A stretch of 64,000 nt of DNA, taken from assembly GCA_910584945.1 (NCBI GenBank), contig CAJUDY010000017.1, forward strand, positions 6,524-70,523, given 5' to 3'. Source of the DNA: an uncultured Lachnospiraceae bacterium (GTDB lineage Bacteria; Bacillota; Clostridia; Lachnospirales; Lachnospiraceae). The position numbers were made by a program, and so were the translations under genes. The notes under the pieces were generated by a model. It did no database searches, was not told the DNA's origin, and was given only the letters and a program-made list of their open reading frames with translations. Positions 1-7,949 of the stretch are shown piece after piece (the stretch's first letter is position 1; every line of letters starts with the position of its first letter).

Positions 1-268
1 CGATGATGATCATGGGATGAATCCGGTTCACTCCCAGAATCTTGCCGATCTCATCGTGCAGATACTTCACGTTGTAGCCATACCCCTGCTGGCCAAATCC
101 CCCGAAATTATTCAGATCCTGCCGGATCTGCGACGCAGTCACCTGCATTTTATTACTCAGCTCCCCGGAAGAAATGCGTTCGATCCCGCTGCTTAGTATC
201 TCTCCCAGATACCGATAATATCTCGGCAGACGCTTGATCACTGCCTTCGATATTTGTCTTTCTTCCAT
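1..268 (-). CDS. rex: Redox-sensing transcriptional repressor Rex, N-terminal part (runs off the window)
   Basis: The reverse strand encodes 89 codons beginning MEERQISKAVIKRLPRYYRY, followed by the Rex winged-helix signature ending in QIRQDLNNFGGFGQQGYGYN. Rex proteins are about 210 residues long with this DNA-binding half first and a Rossmann NADH/NAD+ sensing half second; only the first half is inside the window. The family represses fermentation and reductant-disposal genes and releases DNA when NADH is high. The ATG is preceded by GGAGG. A consensus promoter lies 190 bases upstream, so the leader is long. A likely Rex target, fhs, is in the same window. The family call rests on sequence and is firm. 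Confidence 0.95.
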   Translation of the reverse strand, partial: MEERQISKAVIKRLPRYYRYLGEILSSGIERISSGELSNKMQVTASQIRQDLNNFGGFGQQGYGYNVKYLHDEIGKILGVNRIHPMIII

Positions 269-281
269 CTATGTAGCCTCC

Positions 282-438
282 ATTAAGTTCCGCAATTCCC
301 CTCCCAAGCCCCAGGATCTGGGAGCACTTCCTGCCGCATCCGCGTCAGGAAATCCTCCCGGGCCTCGTACGGTCCATTGCTGTTTTTTATTAAGTTCCGC
401 AATTCCCCTTCCAAGCCCTGGAAGGCCATTGCTGTTTT
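282..438 (-). repeat. Partial direct repeats in the rex leader, with a possible 48-codon upstream ORF
   Basis: A block of about 30 bases starting ATTAAGTTCCGCAATTCCCC at 282 recurs at 389, and CCATTGCTGTTTT occurs at 374 and again at 426. All copies lie between the rex promoter and the rex start, so they would be transcribed. Reading toward rex, an ORF of 48 codons (429 down to 283) starts MAFQGLEGELRNL and stops 14 bases before the rex ATG; its own ribosome site is weak. Whether it is translated, or is only a fossil of repeat growth, cannot be told from one sequence. Confidence 0.6.
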
Positions 439-457
439 CTTGATTTTTGTTAAATCT

Positions 458-486
458 ATTATAAATCCCTGACAAATTCTTGTCAA
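458..486 (-). promoter_or_regulatory. Consensus sigma-A promoter of rex
   Basis: On the minus strand TTGACA (481-486) and TATAAT (458-463) are separated by exactly 17 bases. The -35 region contains an inverted repeat TGACAA-GAAT-TTGTCA. A weak Rex-like site (447-464, 11 of the 14 fixed bases of TTGTTAA-N4-TTAACAA) overlaps the -10 box, which would fit autorepression, but that match is too poor to be sure. Confidence 0.8.
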
Positions 487-532
487 ATAGTTTCATAAAG
501 GTCAGCATATCTCTTACATAAGCAGACCGCAC

Positions 533-571
533 AAAAAACGGTGCAATGCCCATTTCCAGGACAATGCACCG
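533..571 (-). terminator. Intrinsic terminator of the lyxose isomerase gene
   Basis: On the minus strand the hairpin has a seven-pair stem CGGTGCA/TGCACCG (539-571), then one mismatch and five more pairs, and is followed directly by six T residues (533-538). It starts 10 bases after the stop codon at 582. Confidence 0.9.
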
Positions 572-581
572 CATCTTCACT

Positions 582-1268
582 TTATTTTGCCGCCGGATAC
601 TCCGTACACAGAAGCCGGTAAGGCGCCTCGTCCTCCTCAATCGTTGGAAAACGTCCGATCTTCTCGTAGAACCGATTGTCCGTATTGTCGTCGTTGCACT
701 GGCTCACTTCCCCGATCAGCACCGGTCCCGTTCCCTCTTCCACCTCAAAATCATGATACATATACTGCTGGATACAGATGCTCTCCCCCGGCGTCAGCCT
801 CACCTGCGTTCCCGCCGGTACGACCACCTCTCTGCCGTCCAGATGCACATGGACGTCGTTCACCTCATCCTTGTCCTCATTCTCGGTAGAATTAAAAACC
901 CGGATCAAAAGATTCCCGCCCCCGCGGTTGATAATATCCTCCATCTTACTCCAGTGAAAATGCAGCGGCGCATACTGCCCCTCCTTAATATACAGAAGCT
1001 TCTCCGCATAACTCTTTTTATACTTGTCCTGCATCTTCAGATTCCCGTTCCGGATCGTGATCAGCGAGAATCCCACCTTCTCAAAATCCCCCATCCCATA
1101 ATCCGTAATATCCCATCCCAGCATATTGTCCCGGACCTCATCATAATCATGCCCCTTCTCCTTCCACTCCTCCGGAGTAAAATGGCAAAACGGCGGCAGC
1201 GAAACCCGATAATCCCTGATCATCTGCTCCATCTCCCTAAGCGCCCGGTTCACTTCACTTCTCTTCAT
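582..1268 (-). CDS. D-lyxose ketol-isomerase, cupin fold
   Basis: The 228-residue product matches the D-lyxose isomerase (YdaE/LyxE) family in length and layout. It has a cupin core with a metal-binding stretch around PLHFHWSKMED followed by IINRGGG, and a second histidine region MYHDFEVEEG. Enzymes of this family interconvert D-lyxose and D-xylulose, often with activity on D-mannose/D-fructose, using a divalent metal in the cytoplasm. The gene stands alone with its own promoter region and terminator, with no sugar kinase beside it, so the physiological substrate is not clear from context. The ATG follows GGAGG. Confidence 0.85.
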   Translation of the reverse strand: MKRSEVNRALREMEQMIRDYRVSLPPFCHFTPEEWKEKGHDYDEVRDNMLGWDITDYGMGDFEKVGFSLITIRNGNLKMQDKYKKSYAEKLLYIKEGQYAPLHFHWSKMEDIINRGGGNLLIRVFNSTENEDKDEVNDVHVHLDGREVVVPAGTQVRLTPGESICIQQYMYHDFEVEEGTGPVLIGEVSQCNDDNTDNRFYEKIGRFPTIEEDEAPYRLLCTEYPAAK

Positions 1269-1299
1269 CTCTCTAACCTCCTATGAATATACCTCATTT

Positions 1300-1326
1300 G
1301 TAACTGTTCAGTACCTTCACAGTTAC
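1300..1326. repeat. Dispersed 27-bp palindrome, copy 1
   Basis: Perfect eight-base arms GTAACTGT and ACAGTTAC enclose an 11-base centre containing CAGTACC. Related copies are at 12238-12264, 16848-16874 and 27256-27282. This copy lies just downstream of a TATAAT box (1340-1345), so it would form the first part of the lyxose isomerase leader. Confidence 0.85.
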
Positions 1327-1339
1327 CCTTATTTTTCTC

Positions 1340-1345
1340 ATTATA
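1340..1345 (-). promoter_or_regulatory. Extended -10 promoter element for the lyxose isomerase gene
   Basis: The minus strand reads TGGTATAAT, an extended -10 element. The hexamer 17 bases upstream (1363-1368) is TATCGG, a poor -35. The predicted start lies about 65 bases from the gene. Confidence 0.5.
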
Positions 1346-1453
1346 CCACCCTTCCCCTCTTTCCGATACCCCCTATTTTTTCTCCCAATTTTATTTCCCT
1401 TAATTTTTCACACGTCCTCTCCCATGTATCCCCTTATGCCCTTCGTCACCCAG

Positions 1454-1620
1454 CCCGTCATGTCCCCATTTTCCTGCAAGGGACATTGAGAGGCGCCGGC
1501 ACTTAACGAATGCAAGCGGCACGCGCCGCATGAGTTTAGTACCGCTGCGTCCTCTCATTAAGTACCCCTTCGGGGCATAAACTCCCGCGGTCCCTGAAAG
1601 GAATATGGGGATATGACGGG
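1454..1620. repeat. 167-bp structured inverted-repeat element (MITE-like or structured RNA)
   Basis: The outer arms 1454-1484 and 1590-1620 are reverse complements at 26 of 31 positions, starting CCCGTCA and ending TGACGGG. Inside, TGAGAGG (1487-1493) pairs with CCTCTCA (1551-1557), GGCACT (1498-1503) pairs with AGTACC (1538-1543) using one G-T pair, and 1510-1531 forms a GC-rich terminal hairpin. A separate CCCC-TTC-GGGG hairpin lies at 1565-1575. The element fills the gap between two divergent genes, upstream of the ABC-F promoter. No reading frame or target duplication was seen. Which strand, if any, is transcribed is unknown. Confidence 0.7.
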
Positions 1621-1653
1621 TGTCCAGTCAGGCATCCGCGCGTGAAAAACCGC

Positions 1654-1681
1654 TTGCCTTTTTTTCCACATCCGCTATAAT
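1654..1681 (+). promoter_or_regulatory. Promoter of the ABC-F gene
   Basis: TTGCCT (1654-1659) and TATAAT (1676-1681) are 16 bases apart, 35 bases before the ATG. The leader is short, so there is no room for a long attenuator of the kind seen with some resistance ABC-F genes. Confidence 0.75.
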
Positions 1682-1715
1682 AAGAGTCAGTACGCAAACG
1701 AACGGAGAGATACGT

Positions 1716-3632
1716 ATGATTCTAGCATGTCAGAACATCACCAAGGCATTCGGAGACCACACGGTCCTCAAAAATGCCTCTTTTCATATAGAAGAACGGG
1801 AGAAAGCCGCCATCGTAGGCATCAACGGCGCGGGCAAATCCACCCTCTTAAAGATCATCATGAAGGAGCTCCCCGCCGACGAAGGGCAGACCGTCATCAC
1901 CAAAGGCAAGACCATCGGCTACCTGGCTCAGCATCAGGAGATGACCAGCGGCAATACCATCTTCAACGAGCTTCTGACCGTCAAGCAGGAGGTCCTCGCT
2001 CTGGAAACCCGTATGCGGGAGCTGGAGCAAGCCATGAAGCACACAGAAGGGGAGGCCCTCACCGAACTCATGGACACTTACTCCAGACTCAGCCATGATT
2101 TTGAGCAGCAGAACGGCTACGCCTGGAAAAGCGAGATCACCGGAGTACTCAAAGGGCTGGGATTCGAGGAAGAAGAGTTCATCAAAAAAGTCGACACGTT
2201 GTCCGGCGGCCAGAAAACCCGGGTCTCCCTGGGCAAACTCCTCCTCTCCCAACCGGACATCATCATGCTGGATGAGCCCACCAACCATCTGGACATGAAC
2301 TCCATCACCTGGCTGGAAACTTTCCTTATGAACTATCAGGGTGCGGTCATCATCGTCTCCCACGACCGATATTTTCTGAACCGGGTCGTCTCAAAGATCG
2401 TGGAGATCGACCAGGGAATCGTCACCTCTTTCAGTGGAAATTACACCGATTATGCTCAGAAGAAGGCTCAGCTTCGGGAAGCCCGGATGCAGGCTTACTT
2501 AAACCAACAGCAGGAAATCCGCCATCAGGAGGAAGTGATCGCCCGCTTAAAATCTTTTAACCGGGAGAAATCCATCCGCCGGGCGGAAAGCCGGGAGAAG
2601 ATGCTGGACAAGATGGACGTTCTGGAAAAACCCACCGAAGCCCGCACCGATATGCGCATCGAACTGGAACCCCGCTTTCCCAGCGGCAACGATGTGCTGG
2701 CGGTGGAAGGGATGTCCAAAGCGTTTCCTCCCAAGACCCTGTTCACAGATCTGAACTTCGAGATCAAAAGAGGAGAGCGGGTGGCGCTGATTGGCAACAA
2801 CGGAACCGGCAAGACTACCATCCTGAAGATCTTAAACGGCGTTCTGCCCGCCGATCAGGGAGAATTCCGCCTGGGCGCCCGGGTGCGGATCGGCTATTAT
2901 GATCAGGAACATCATGTACTCCACATGGAAAAAACGGTATTCGAAGAGTTAAGCGACGCCTACCCCACTTTGACCAACACGAAGATCCGCAATGTGCTGG
3001 CCGCCTTCCTTTTCACAGGCGACGACGTCTTTAAGCGGATCGGGGACTTAAGCGGCGGAGAGCGGGGACGGGTTTCTCTGGCAAAGCTGATGCTCTCGGA
3101 AGCCAACTTCCTGATCCTGGACGAGCCCACCAACCATCTGGACATTGTCTCCAAGGAGATCCTGGAAGACGCCCTGACCCATTACACCGGCACGGTGCTC
3201 TTCGTCTCCCACGACCGGTATTTTATCAATACCACGGCCACCCGGATTCTGGATCTGTCGGAGCGGACCCTGACCAACTACGTGGGAAATTATGACTATT
3301 ATGCGGAAAAGAAAGAGACCATGATAAGCTTCACCTCCGGTCCCTCTTCGGCTGAGACTTCCGACACCGCTCCCGCAGAGTCGGACTCCAAGCTGGACTG
3401 GAAGCAGCAGAAAGAGCAGCAAGCTCGGCTTCGCAAAAAGCAGAATGAATTAAAGAAAGTGGAAAGCCGCATTGAGGAACTGGAGTCAAGAGACAAGGAG
3501 ATCGACCTTCTGCTCGCCAAAGAAGAGATTTTCACCGATGTGGCGAAGGTCACGGAGCTTTCTGCGGAGAAGGAAAGTCTCCAGACGGAACTGGAGACCC
3601 TTTACGAAAGCTGGGAGCTTTTATCCGAATAA
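1716..3632 (+). CDS. ABC-F family ATPase (YdiF/Uup-like translation factor)
   Basis: The 638-residue protein has two ABC ATPase halves and no membrane segment. The first half has GINGAGKST, LSGGQ and DEPTNHLD; the second has GNNGTGKTT, LSGGE and DEPTNHLD. A linker rich in charged residues lies between them, and the C-terminal 70 or so residues are a Lys/Glu-rich coiled coil. ABC-F proteins bind the ribosomal E site and act in translation; some protect against antibiotics. The C-terminal coiled coil points to the Uup/YdiF type rather than a known resistance type. I placed the start at the ATG at 1716, after GGAGAGA, rather than at an in-frame GTG 96 bases upstream that lies before the promoter. 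Confidence 0.9.
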   Translation: MILACQNITKAFGDHTVLKNASFHIEEREKAAIVGINGAGKSTLLKIIMKELPADEGQTVITKGKTIGYLAQHQEMTSGNTIFNELLTVKQEVLALETRMRELEQAMKHTEGEALTELMDTYSRLSHDFEQQNGYAWKSEITGVLKGLGFEEEEFIKKVDTLSGGQKTRVSLGKLLLSQPDIIMLDEPTNHLDMNSITWLETFLMNYQGAVIIVSHDRYFLNRVVSKIVEIDQGIVTSFSGNYTDYAQKKAQLREARMQAYLNQQQEIRHQEEVIARLKSFNREKSIRRAESREKMLDKMDVLEKPTEARTDMRIELEPRFPSGNDVLAVEGMSKAFPPKTLFTDLNFEIKRGERVALIGNNGTGKTTILKILNGVLPADQGEFRLGARVRIGYYDQEHHVLHMEKTVFEELSDAYPTLTNTKIRNVLAAFLFTGDDVFKRIGDLSGGERGRVSLAKLMLSEANFLILDEPTNHLDIVSKEILEDALTHYTGTVLFVSHDRYFINTTATRILDLSERTLTNYVGNYDYYAEKKETMISFTSGPSSAETSDTAPAESDSKLDWKQQKEQQARLRKKQNELKKVESRIEELESRDKEIDLLLAKEEIFTDVAKVTELSAEKESLQTELETLYESWELLSE

Positions 3633-3635
3633 AGT

Positions 3636-3663
3636 GAACGCCCTGTCTACAGGCAGGGCGTTC
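3636..3663. terminator. Hairpin between convergent ABC-F and amidase genes
   Basis: GAACGCCCTG (3636-3645) pairs perfectly with CAGGGCGTTC (3654-3663). It starts four bases after the ABC-F stop, and the TAG stop of the facing amidase gene lies in its loop. Neither side has a long T run, so termination strength is uncertain. Confidence 0.6.
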
Positions 3664-4942
3664 GGTCGTAAACGACGATTCCTTTTTCTTCTAAATTCTG
3701 AAGCAGTTCCTCTGATACTTTGGAGTCTTGCATCCCCTCCATCTCTTCCGATGAGGCAAATAACTCGGGCGCTTTTCCCGTCGCCGCCTGGATCTTCTCG
3801 AAACTTTCTTTTAAGTCCTTTAGATAATCCTCCACATTCTCATAGACCCCCTGGTAATCCGCAAAACTTCCGCAGATCCCAATGCCGTGGCCTTCTTCCG
3901 TCAGGCGTCTTAAGACCTCCGGACAGGCGTCCGCCGCTTTGTCAGCCCCGAAGAACATAGCCCTGATATTCTGTCTTTTCAGGAGGTTTAGCGCCTCGTT
4001 CAGATCCTCCTCCTTCACATGTTCTCCAAAAGCCAGCGTCAGAGTCCGGGGCTGAAAATACTGATCGATGCCCTTTGCAATCCCCTCCGCGAGCTTTTCC
4101 TGATATCCGGGGTCCGCAAGTTTCCTGCGCTCCGACGCGTTGGTCAGGAATCCGGTCTCGATCAGACAGGCCGGCATCCGGGACTCCCGCACCACATGGA
4201 ACTCTTCCCACTCAAAGATAGATCTTGCCTTCGCCCCAGAGCTTTCAAGAGCGGACTGCCAGACCAGATCTCCTAAGCGGGCGCTGTCCGTCTCTGCATT
4301 CTGCGCGCTGTAATAAAGCTCCATGCCGTACACTTTGGACAGTTCGCTGGAATTCTGGTGAATGCTCACAAAGATATCCGCCTGCGCTTCTTCGGCCGTC
4401 TCCACCCGTTCCTTTAAGGTCAGCGCCCGATCCGTATCTCTGGTCAGCAGCACCTGATATCCCAGGGCCTGAAGCTGCCTTTGTACTTTCAGAGAGATGG
4501 CCAGGTTCACCTCCTTCTCCCGCACTTTTCCTCTCGTACAGCCGTCGTCTTTTCCGCCGTGACCGGGGTCCAGAACGACCAGAATCTCTTCCGGTTCTTT
4601 CCGAAGCGTTCCAAAGGGCCCCGCATAATAAGAAGTTTTTTCTTTTTCTGACAACCAGGAATCGACCGGCGTATCCACTGCCTGTAAAGACCAGTTCCGG
4701 GGTATGGGTGTCTCCTCCGGTCCGGAAAGTTCGGACACTGCGTCCGGAACCGCCGGCAAAACATAATTCCCGCCCTTTGCGGCGTCTTTCTGCCACAGAC
4801 TTACAGCCAAAACGACAAATAACAGCAGAGAAATCTCACGCAAAATCCCCAGGGTCTTTTTCGTACCCCATCTCTTTTTTCCTGTCATTTTTCCCATATA
4901 ACCCGCGCAGGTCTCTGCCATGTACATTCTCGACTTTCTCAT
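3647..4942 (-). CDS. Membrane-anchored N-acetylmuramoyl-L-alanine amidase with a degenerate deacetylase-like C-terminal domain
   Basis: The 431-residue product has one membrane segment (about 34-50), then an Amidase_3 domain (about 120-295) with the expected zinc and catalytic residues: H128 in DPGHGG, E142, H195 in SIHQNS and E262 in IETGFLTN. It should cut the stem peptide from murein outside the membrane. Residues 300-431 resemble a NodB polysaccharide-deacetylase fold (AMFFGADKAADACPEVLRRL, then EEGHGIGICGS), but the TFDDGP and HxxxH metal motifs are absent, so this part is probably non-catalytic. I chose the ATG at 4942, after AAGAAGGGAAGC, over an upstream ATG at 5008. It is the last gene of a sensor operon. 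Confidence 0.85.
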   Translation of the reverse strand: MRKSRMYMAETCAGYMGKMTGKKRWGTKKTLGILREISLLLFVVLAVSLWQKDAAKGGNYVLPAVPDAVSELSGPEETPIPRNWSLQAVDTPVDSWLSEKEKTSYYAGPFGTLRKEPEEILVVLDPGHGGKDDGCTRGKVREKEVNLAISLKVQRQLQALGYQVLLTRDTDRALTLKERVETAEEAQADIFVSIHQNSSELSKVYGMELYYSAQNAETDSARLGDLVWQSALESSGAKARSIFEWEEFHVVRESRMPACLIETGFLTNASERRKLADPGYQEKLAEGIAKGIDQYFQPRTLTLAFGEHVKEEDLNEALNLLKRQNIRAMFFGADKAADACPEVLRRLTEEGHGIGICGSFADYQGVYENVEDYLKDLKESFEKIQAATGKAPELFASSEEMEGMQDSKVSEELLQNLEEKGIVVYDRTPCL

Positions 4943-5027
4943 CTGTATGCTTCCCTTCTTTAAAATACTATATGATTCCCCTCCATCAAAATTACATCGA
5001 ATCTGCATCTTACTTGCATCATAATTC

Positions 5028-5861
5028 TTAATTCAGCTTAATAAATAATTCGTTGATTCCATCATAAAACCCGACGGTCACCACCGTGCTTTGATCGTCC
5101 ATCCCCGGAAAACGGTACTTGCGGTAATTCGGCGTCGTCTCCAGGAGCGGATTGACCGATTCATAATCCTCCCTACCGGTTAGTCCCAGATAACTTTCCC
5201 AGTCTTCCATCATCTGTTCCGGATCCAGTTCGGACCAGGTGTTTTCCGTGCGCACATAAAATCCATAGATCTTTCCGGTTCCCGCATCGATGTAGGCGTC
5301 GATCAGGCGGTTCGTCTTGTCCGCATTCTGCTGGCTGGTGGAAAGACTGACCTTCCACACGGACATATTGTTCTGAGGCTCCAGCACATCGATGGCCGAG
5401 TAGAGCACCGCAAGATAGGAGGAGGCGTTCACTTCCCGCACCGCCTCCGGCAGCACCCTGCAGCTTTTCAAAGTCTTGATCTCCCGGTTGCAGATCTCAT
5501 AGATTTCCTCATCGGTGATCTCTTTTCCGGACGGTCCCTGCCGATTGACCACGAAGGCGTAGGTGCCCATCAGTTCCTGATAATCCATCTCCGAGGAAGA
5601 GATCCTCGTCATGGCGCTTAGTTCGCTCTCGGGAAGCACCTGATGATTGAGACACTCGGACAGAAGATAGAGCTTCTCGTTGCTGTTCATCGTATAGCGA
5701 TACCCTGCGCTCTCCGGTCCGGTCTCCTCCACCGTGATCTGGTTGAGGCTTCCCCGGTCATTGTACCGGGATATCTGCTCCGGTCCGAAGATGGAAACCA
5801 GCAGGATGAAAATCGTGAAAAGCAGTATGGTCAAGTCCCGCCTTTTTCTTTGTACTGTCAT
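5028..5861 (-). CDS. Single-pass membrane protein of unknown function in a two-component operon
   Basis: The 277-residue product starts with a basic stretch (MTVQRKRRDL) and one hydrophobic helix, leaving about 245 residues outside the membrane. I recognise no family. It is rich in acidic and aromatic residues and has no cysteine motif of note. The ATG overlaps the stop of the upstream kinase gene (ATGA), with GGAGGCGGGGGAAAG as the ribosome site. The tight coupling suggests an accessory or output protein of the two-component system, possibly monitoring the envelope together with the amidase gene that follows. Confidence 0.7.
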   Translation of the reverse strand: MTVQRKRRDLTILLFTIFILLVSIFGPEQISRYNDRGSLNQITVEETGPESAGYRYTMNSNEKLYLLSECLNHQVLPESELSAMTRISSSEMDYQELMGTYAFVVNRQGPSGKEITDEEIYEICNREIKTLKSCRVLPEAVREVNASSYLAVLYSAIDVLEPQNNMSVWKVSLSTSQQNADKTNRLIDAYIDAGTGKIYGFYVRTENTWSELDPEQMMEDWESYLGLTGREDYESVNPLLETTPNYRKYRFPGMDDQSTVVTVGFYDGINELFIKLN

Positions 5862-7285
5862 CTTTCCCCCGCCTCCATGAAGCTTTGCAGTTCCCACGGT
5901 ATCAGAAAGCCAAAGCAGCTCCCCTCTCCGGGCGTGCTCTCAATCTCCAGGGTGCTGCCGTGCAGTTTCAGAATCTCCACGCACAGCGCAAGCCCCAGAC
6001 CCGCGCCGTTGTGGCTTCTGGATCTGGACTTATCCACCATATAGAACGCCTCCGTGATCTTCCGGCATTCCTCCGGCGGAATTCCAACCCCATGATCTTT
6101 GACGGAAAAATAATAACCGTCCTTTCGCTTTTCTCCCAGAACGATCACCTCGCTTCCGGGTTCTGACGCCTTGACGGCATTGTCGGTCAGATTCAGAAGT
6201 ACCGATTTCAGAAGATTTTCCTCTGCCAGGATTCTTCCGGACGCATACCGGATCTGCACCGATACTCCGTCTCTTTCCCGGTAGAGATCCTCCAGATAGT
6301 CAAAAAGCACCGCCGCATCCACCATCTGAGGTTCATGCTGGTATCTCTTGGTGACAATAATATCAAGAAGCCGCAGCGACATGGTCTCCAGCCTCTTTCC
6401 CTCGGTATAGATATAATTGGCGGACAGAAAATGCTTCTCATCGTCCAGTTTTCTGGAACGCAGAAGATCCGCATAACCGATGACCGCGGTCAGCGGCGTC
6501 TTTAATTCATGGGAGAACGCAGCGATGAAGTCCTCTCTTGCCCGGACTTCCTCTTCCAGCTTGCGGATATTCTCCTCCACTACCTGCGCCATATGATTAA
6601 AATCCATGGTCAGCTGCCCCATCTCGTCGGTGCTGATCTGATCCGCCCGACAGCCGTAGTCTCCCGCCGTCATCCTCTTCGCCGCCTGGGTTAAGAGGCG
6701 GATGGGCTTGGTCAGCCACTGGGAAAAGAGATACATCACGACGGAGCTGCACACCAGGATCAGAAGGGTCAGCCCCCGGTAGACAGCAAAACCTCTGGTG
6801 CGCTCCGCATATACCTCTGTCACATCCCGCATGGTTTCCAGATACAGCACCCGGTCCAGGGCATTGACTTGTATCCCGGTCTGAATATAGTACCGCCGGT
6901 CGGGATGGATGATCTGATACGCCTGGGTCTGCTCCTCGATATCCGCAAGGAGCACCGTATCCTCCACAAAGCCTTCGCTTGCATACAGCACCTTCCGATC
7001 CTCGTCGGACAGGCGCAGAAGTCTTCCGGCCCCCTGTCCTCTGTTCTCCAGATTGGAGCCGATCTCCTCAATGACAGAATTCTGAAGCACATCGTATTTG
7101 GAGGGAATGTTGAGCGCCGCCGTCTCAAAAGCAAACTTTAAGATGCTGCTGTCATCCAGCGCCTGCCCGATCTCCCGCTCCAGGGACGCCCGGAACACGT
7201 CATTTACAAAGAAATATCCGCCGATTCCGAAGGCAGCCGCCATGGTAATGATACTGCACAGCAGTATTTTGTATGAAAATTTCAT
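5858..7285 (-). CDS. Sensor histidine kinase, HAMP type
   Basis: The 475-residue protein has two membrane segments (about 5-27 and 168-190) around an extracytoplasmic sensor region of about 140 residues, a HAMP domain (about 190-245), a HisKA helix with H259 in SHELKTPLTAVIGY, and a HATPase domain with DHGVGIPPEE and GAGLGLALC. It should phosphorylate the response regulator encoded just upstream. The sensor region has no recognised ligand fold. The order regulator-kinase-anchored protein-amidase suggests an envelope signal, by inference only. Confidence 0.92.
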   Translation of the reverse strand: MKFSYKILLCSIITMAAAFGIGGYFFVNDVFRASLEREIGQALDDSSILKFAFETAALNIPSKYDVLQNSVIEEIGSNLENRGQGAGRLLRLSDEDRKVLYASEGFVEDTVLLADIEEQTQAYQIIHPDRRYYIQTGIQVNALDRVLYLETMRDVTEVYAERTRGFAVYRGLTLLILVCSSVVMYLFSQWLTKPIRLLTQAAKRMTAGDYGCRADQISTDEMGQLTMDFNHMAQVVEENIRKLEEEVRAREDFIAAFSHELKTPLTAVIGYADLLRSRKLDDEKHFLSANYIYTEGKRLETMSLRLLDIIVTKRYQHEPQMVDAAVLFDYLEDLYRERDGVSVQIRYASGRILAEENLLKSVLLNLTDNAVKASEPGSEVIVLGEKRKDGYYFSVKDHGVGIPPEECRKITEAFYMVDKSRSRSHNGAGLGLALCVEILKLHGSTLEIESTPGEGSCFGFLIPWELQSFMEAGER

Positions 7286-7295
7286 CGCATCTCCG

Positions 7296-7949
7296 TCAGA
7301 TCTCCAATCGGTAGCCTACTTTGTACACTGCAACCAAGTTCTTTTCCCATCCCATCTTGCGCCGCAGCCTCTGCACATGCAGCTCCAGCGTGCGGCTGTC
7401 GGCAATGTACTCATCCTTCCAGACTTTTTCGTAGAGATTTTCTTTAAAAAGAGCCACGTTTTTATTCTGCATGAACAAAACCAGAAGCCCGTATTCCTTG
7501 TTGGTCAGCACAATCGGCCGTCCGTCTTTGGTCACTTTCAGGGCTTCCAGATCCACTGTCACATCCCCGGCGGTCAGAACGTTGTCCGTCTTATGAAATC
7601 TTCGAAGAACCACTTCCACCCGGGCCACCAGCTCCAGCACGTCAAAGGGTTTGACCAGATAGTCTTCCGCTCCAAGCTTTAACCCTTTTACCTTATCCCG
7701 CACATCATTTTTCGCCGTGATAAAGATCACCGGCACCTTCAGCGGGCGGATATATTCCATAATGTCGAACCCGTCCGCTCCCGGCAGCATGATATCCAGA
7801 AGAATCAGGTCAAAATCTTCTTTTTCAATCAAATCGATGGCCTTTAGGCCGTCCTGCACACTCCGGCAGTGATATCCCGCCGCCGACAGGTTAATATCAA
7901 TCAAGTCACAGATTGGCTTTTCGTCATCTACAATCAGTATTCGAATCAT
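7296..7949 (-). CDS. OmpR/PhoB-family response regulator
   Basis: The 217-residue protein has a receiver domain with D8, D9, phospho-acceptor D52 (LLDIMLPG) and K103-type region (FITAKND, then VKPFD), and a C-terminal winged helix ending LRRKMGWEKNLVAVYKVGYR. The ATG at 7949 overlaps the TGA of the preceding gene, so I prefer it to an upstream in-frame start. Its partner is the adjacent HAMP kinase. Targets cannot be told from the sequence. Confidence 0.93.
   Translation of the reverse strand: MIRILIVDDEKPICDLIDINLSAAGYHCRSVQDGLKAIDLIEKEDFDLILLDIMLPGADGFDIMEYIRPLKVPVIFITAKNDVRDKVKGLKLGAEDYLVKPFDVLELVARVEVVLRRFHKTDNVLTAGDVTVDLEALKVTKDGRPIVLTNKEYGLLVLFMQNKNVALFKENLYEKVWKDEYIADSRTLELHVQRLRRKMGWEKNLVAVYKVGYRLEI

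Noticed and set aside
269..640. A 123-codon minus-strand frame across the rex leader and the isomerase 3' end
   Set aside because: It crosses a strong terminator and overlaps the isomerase gene out of frame. Only the shorter leader ORF is kept, as a possibility.
1620..1715. An upstream GTG that would lengthen the ABC-F protein by 32 residues
   Set aside because: It lies upstream of the clear promoter (1654-1681) and inside the inverted-repeat element; the ATG at 1716 has a good ribosome site and begins the conserved domain.
1716..3632. An antibiotic resistance call for the ABC-F gene
   Set aside because: The C-terminal coiled coil and lack of a long attenuator leader fit housekeeping Uup/YdiF-type members better; resistance cannot be supported from sequence alone.
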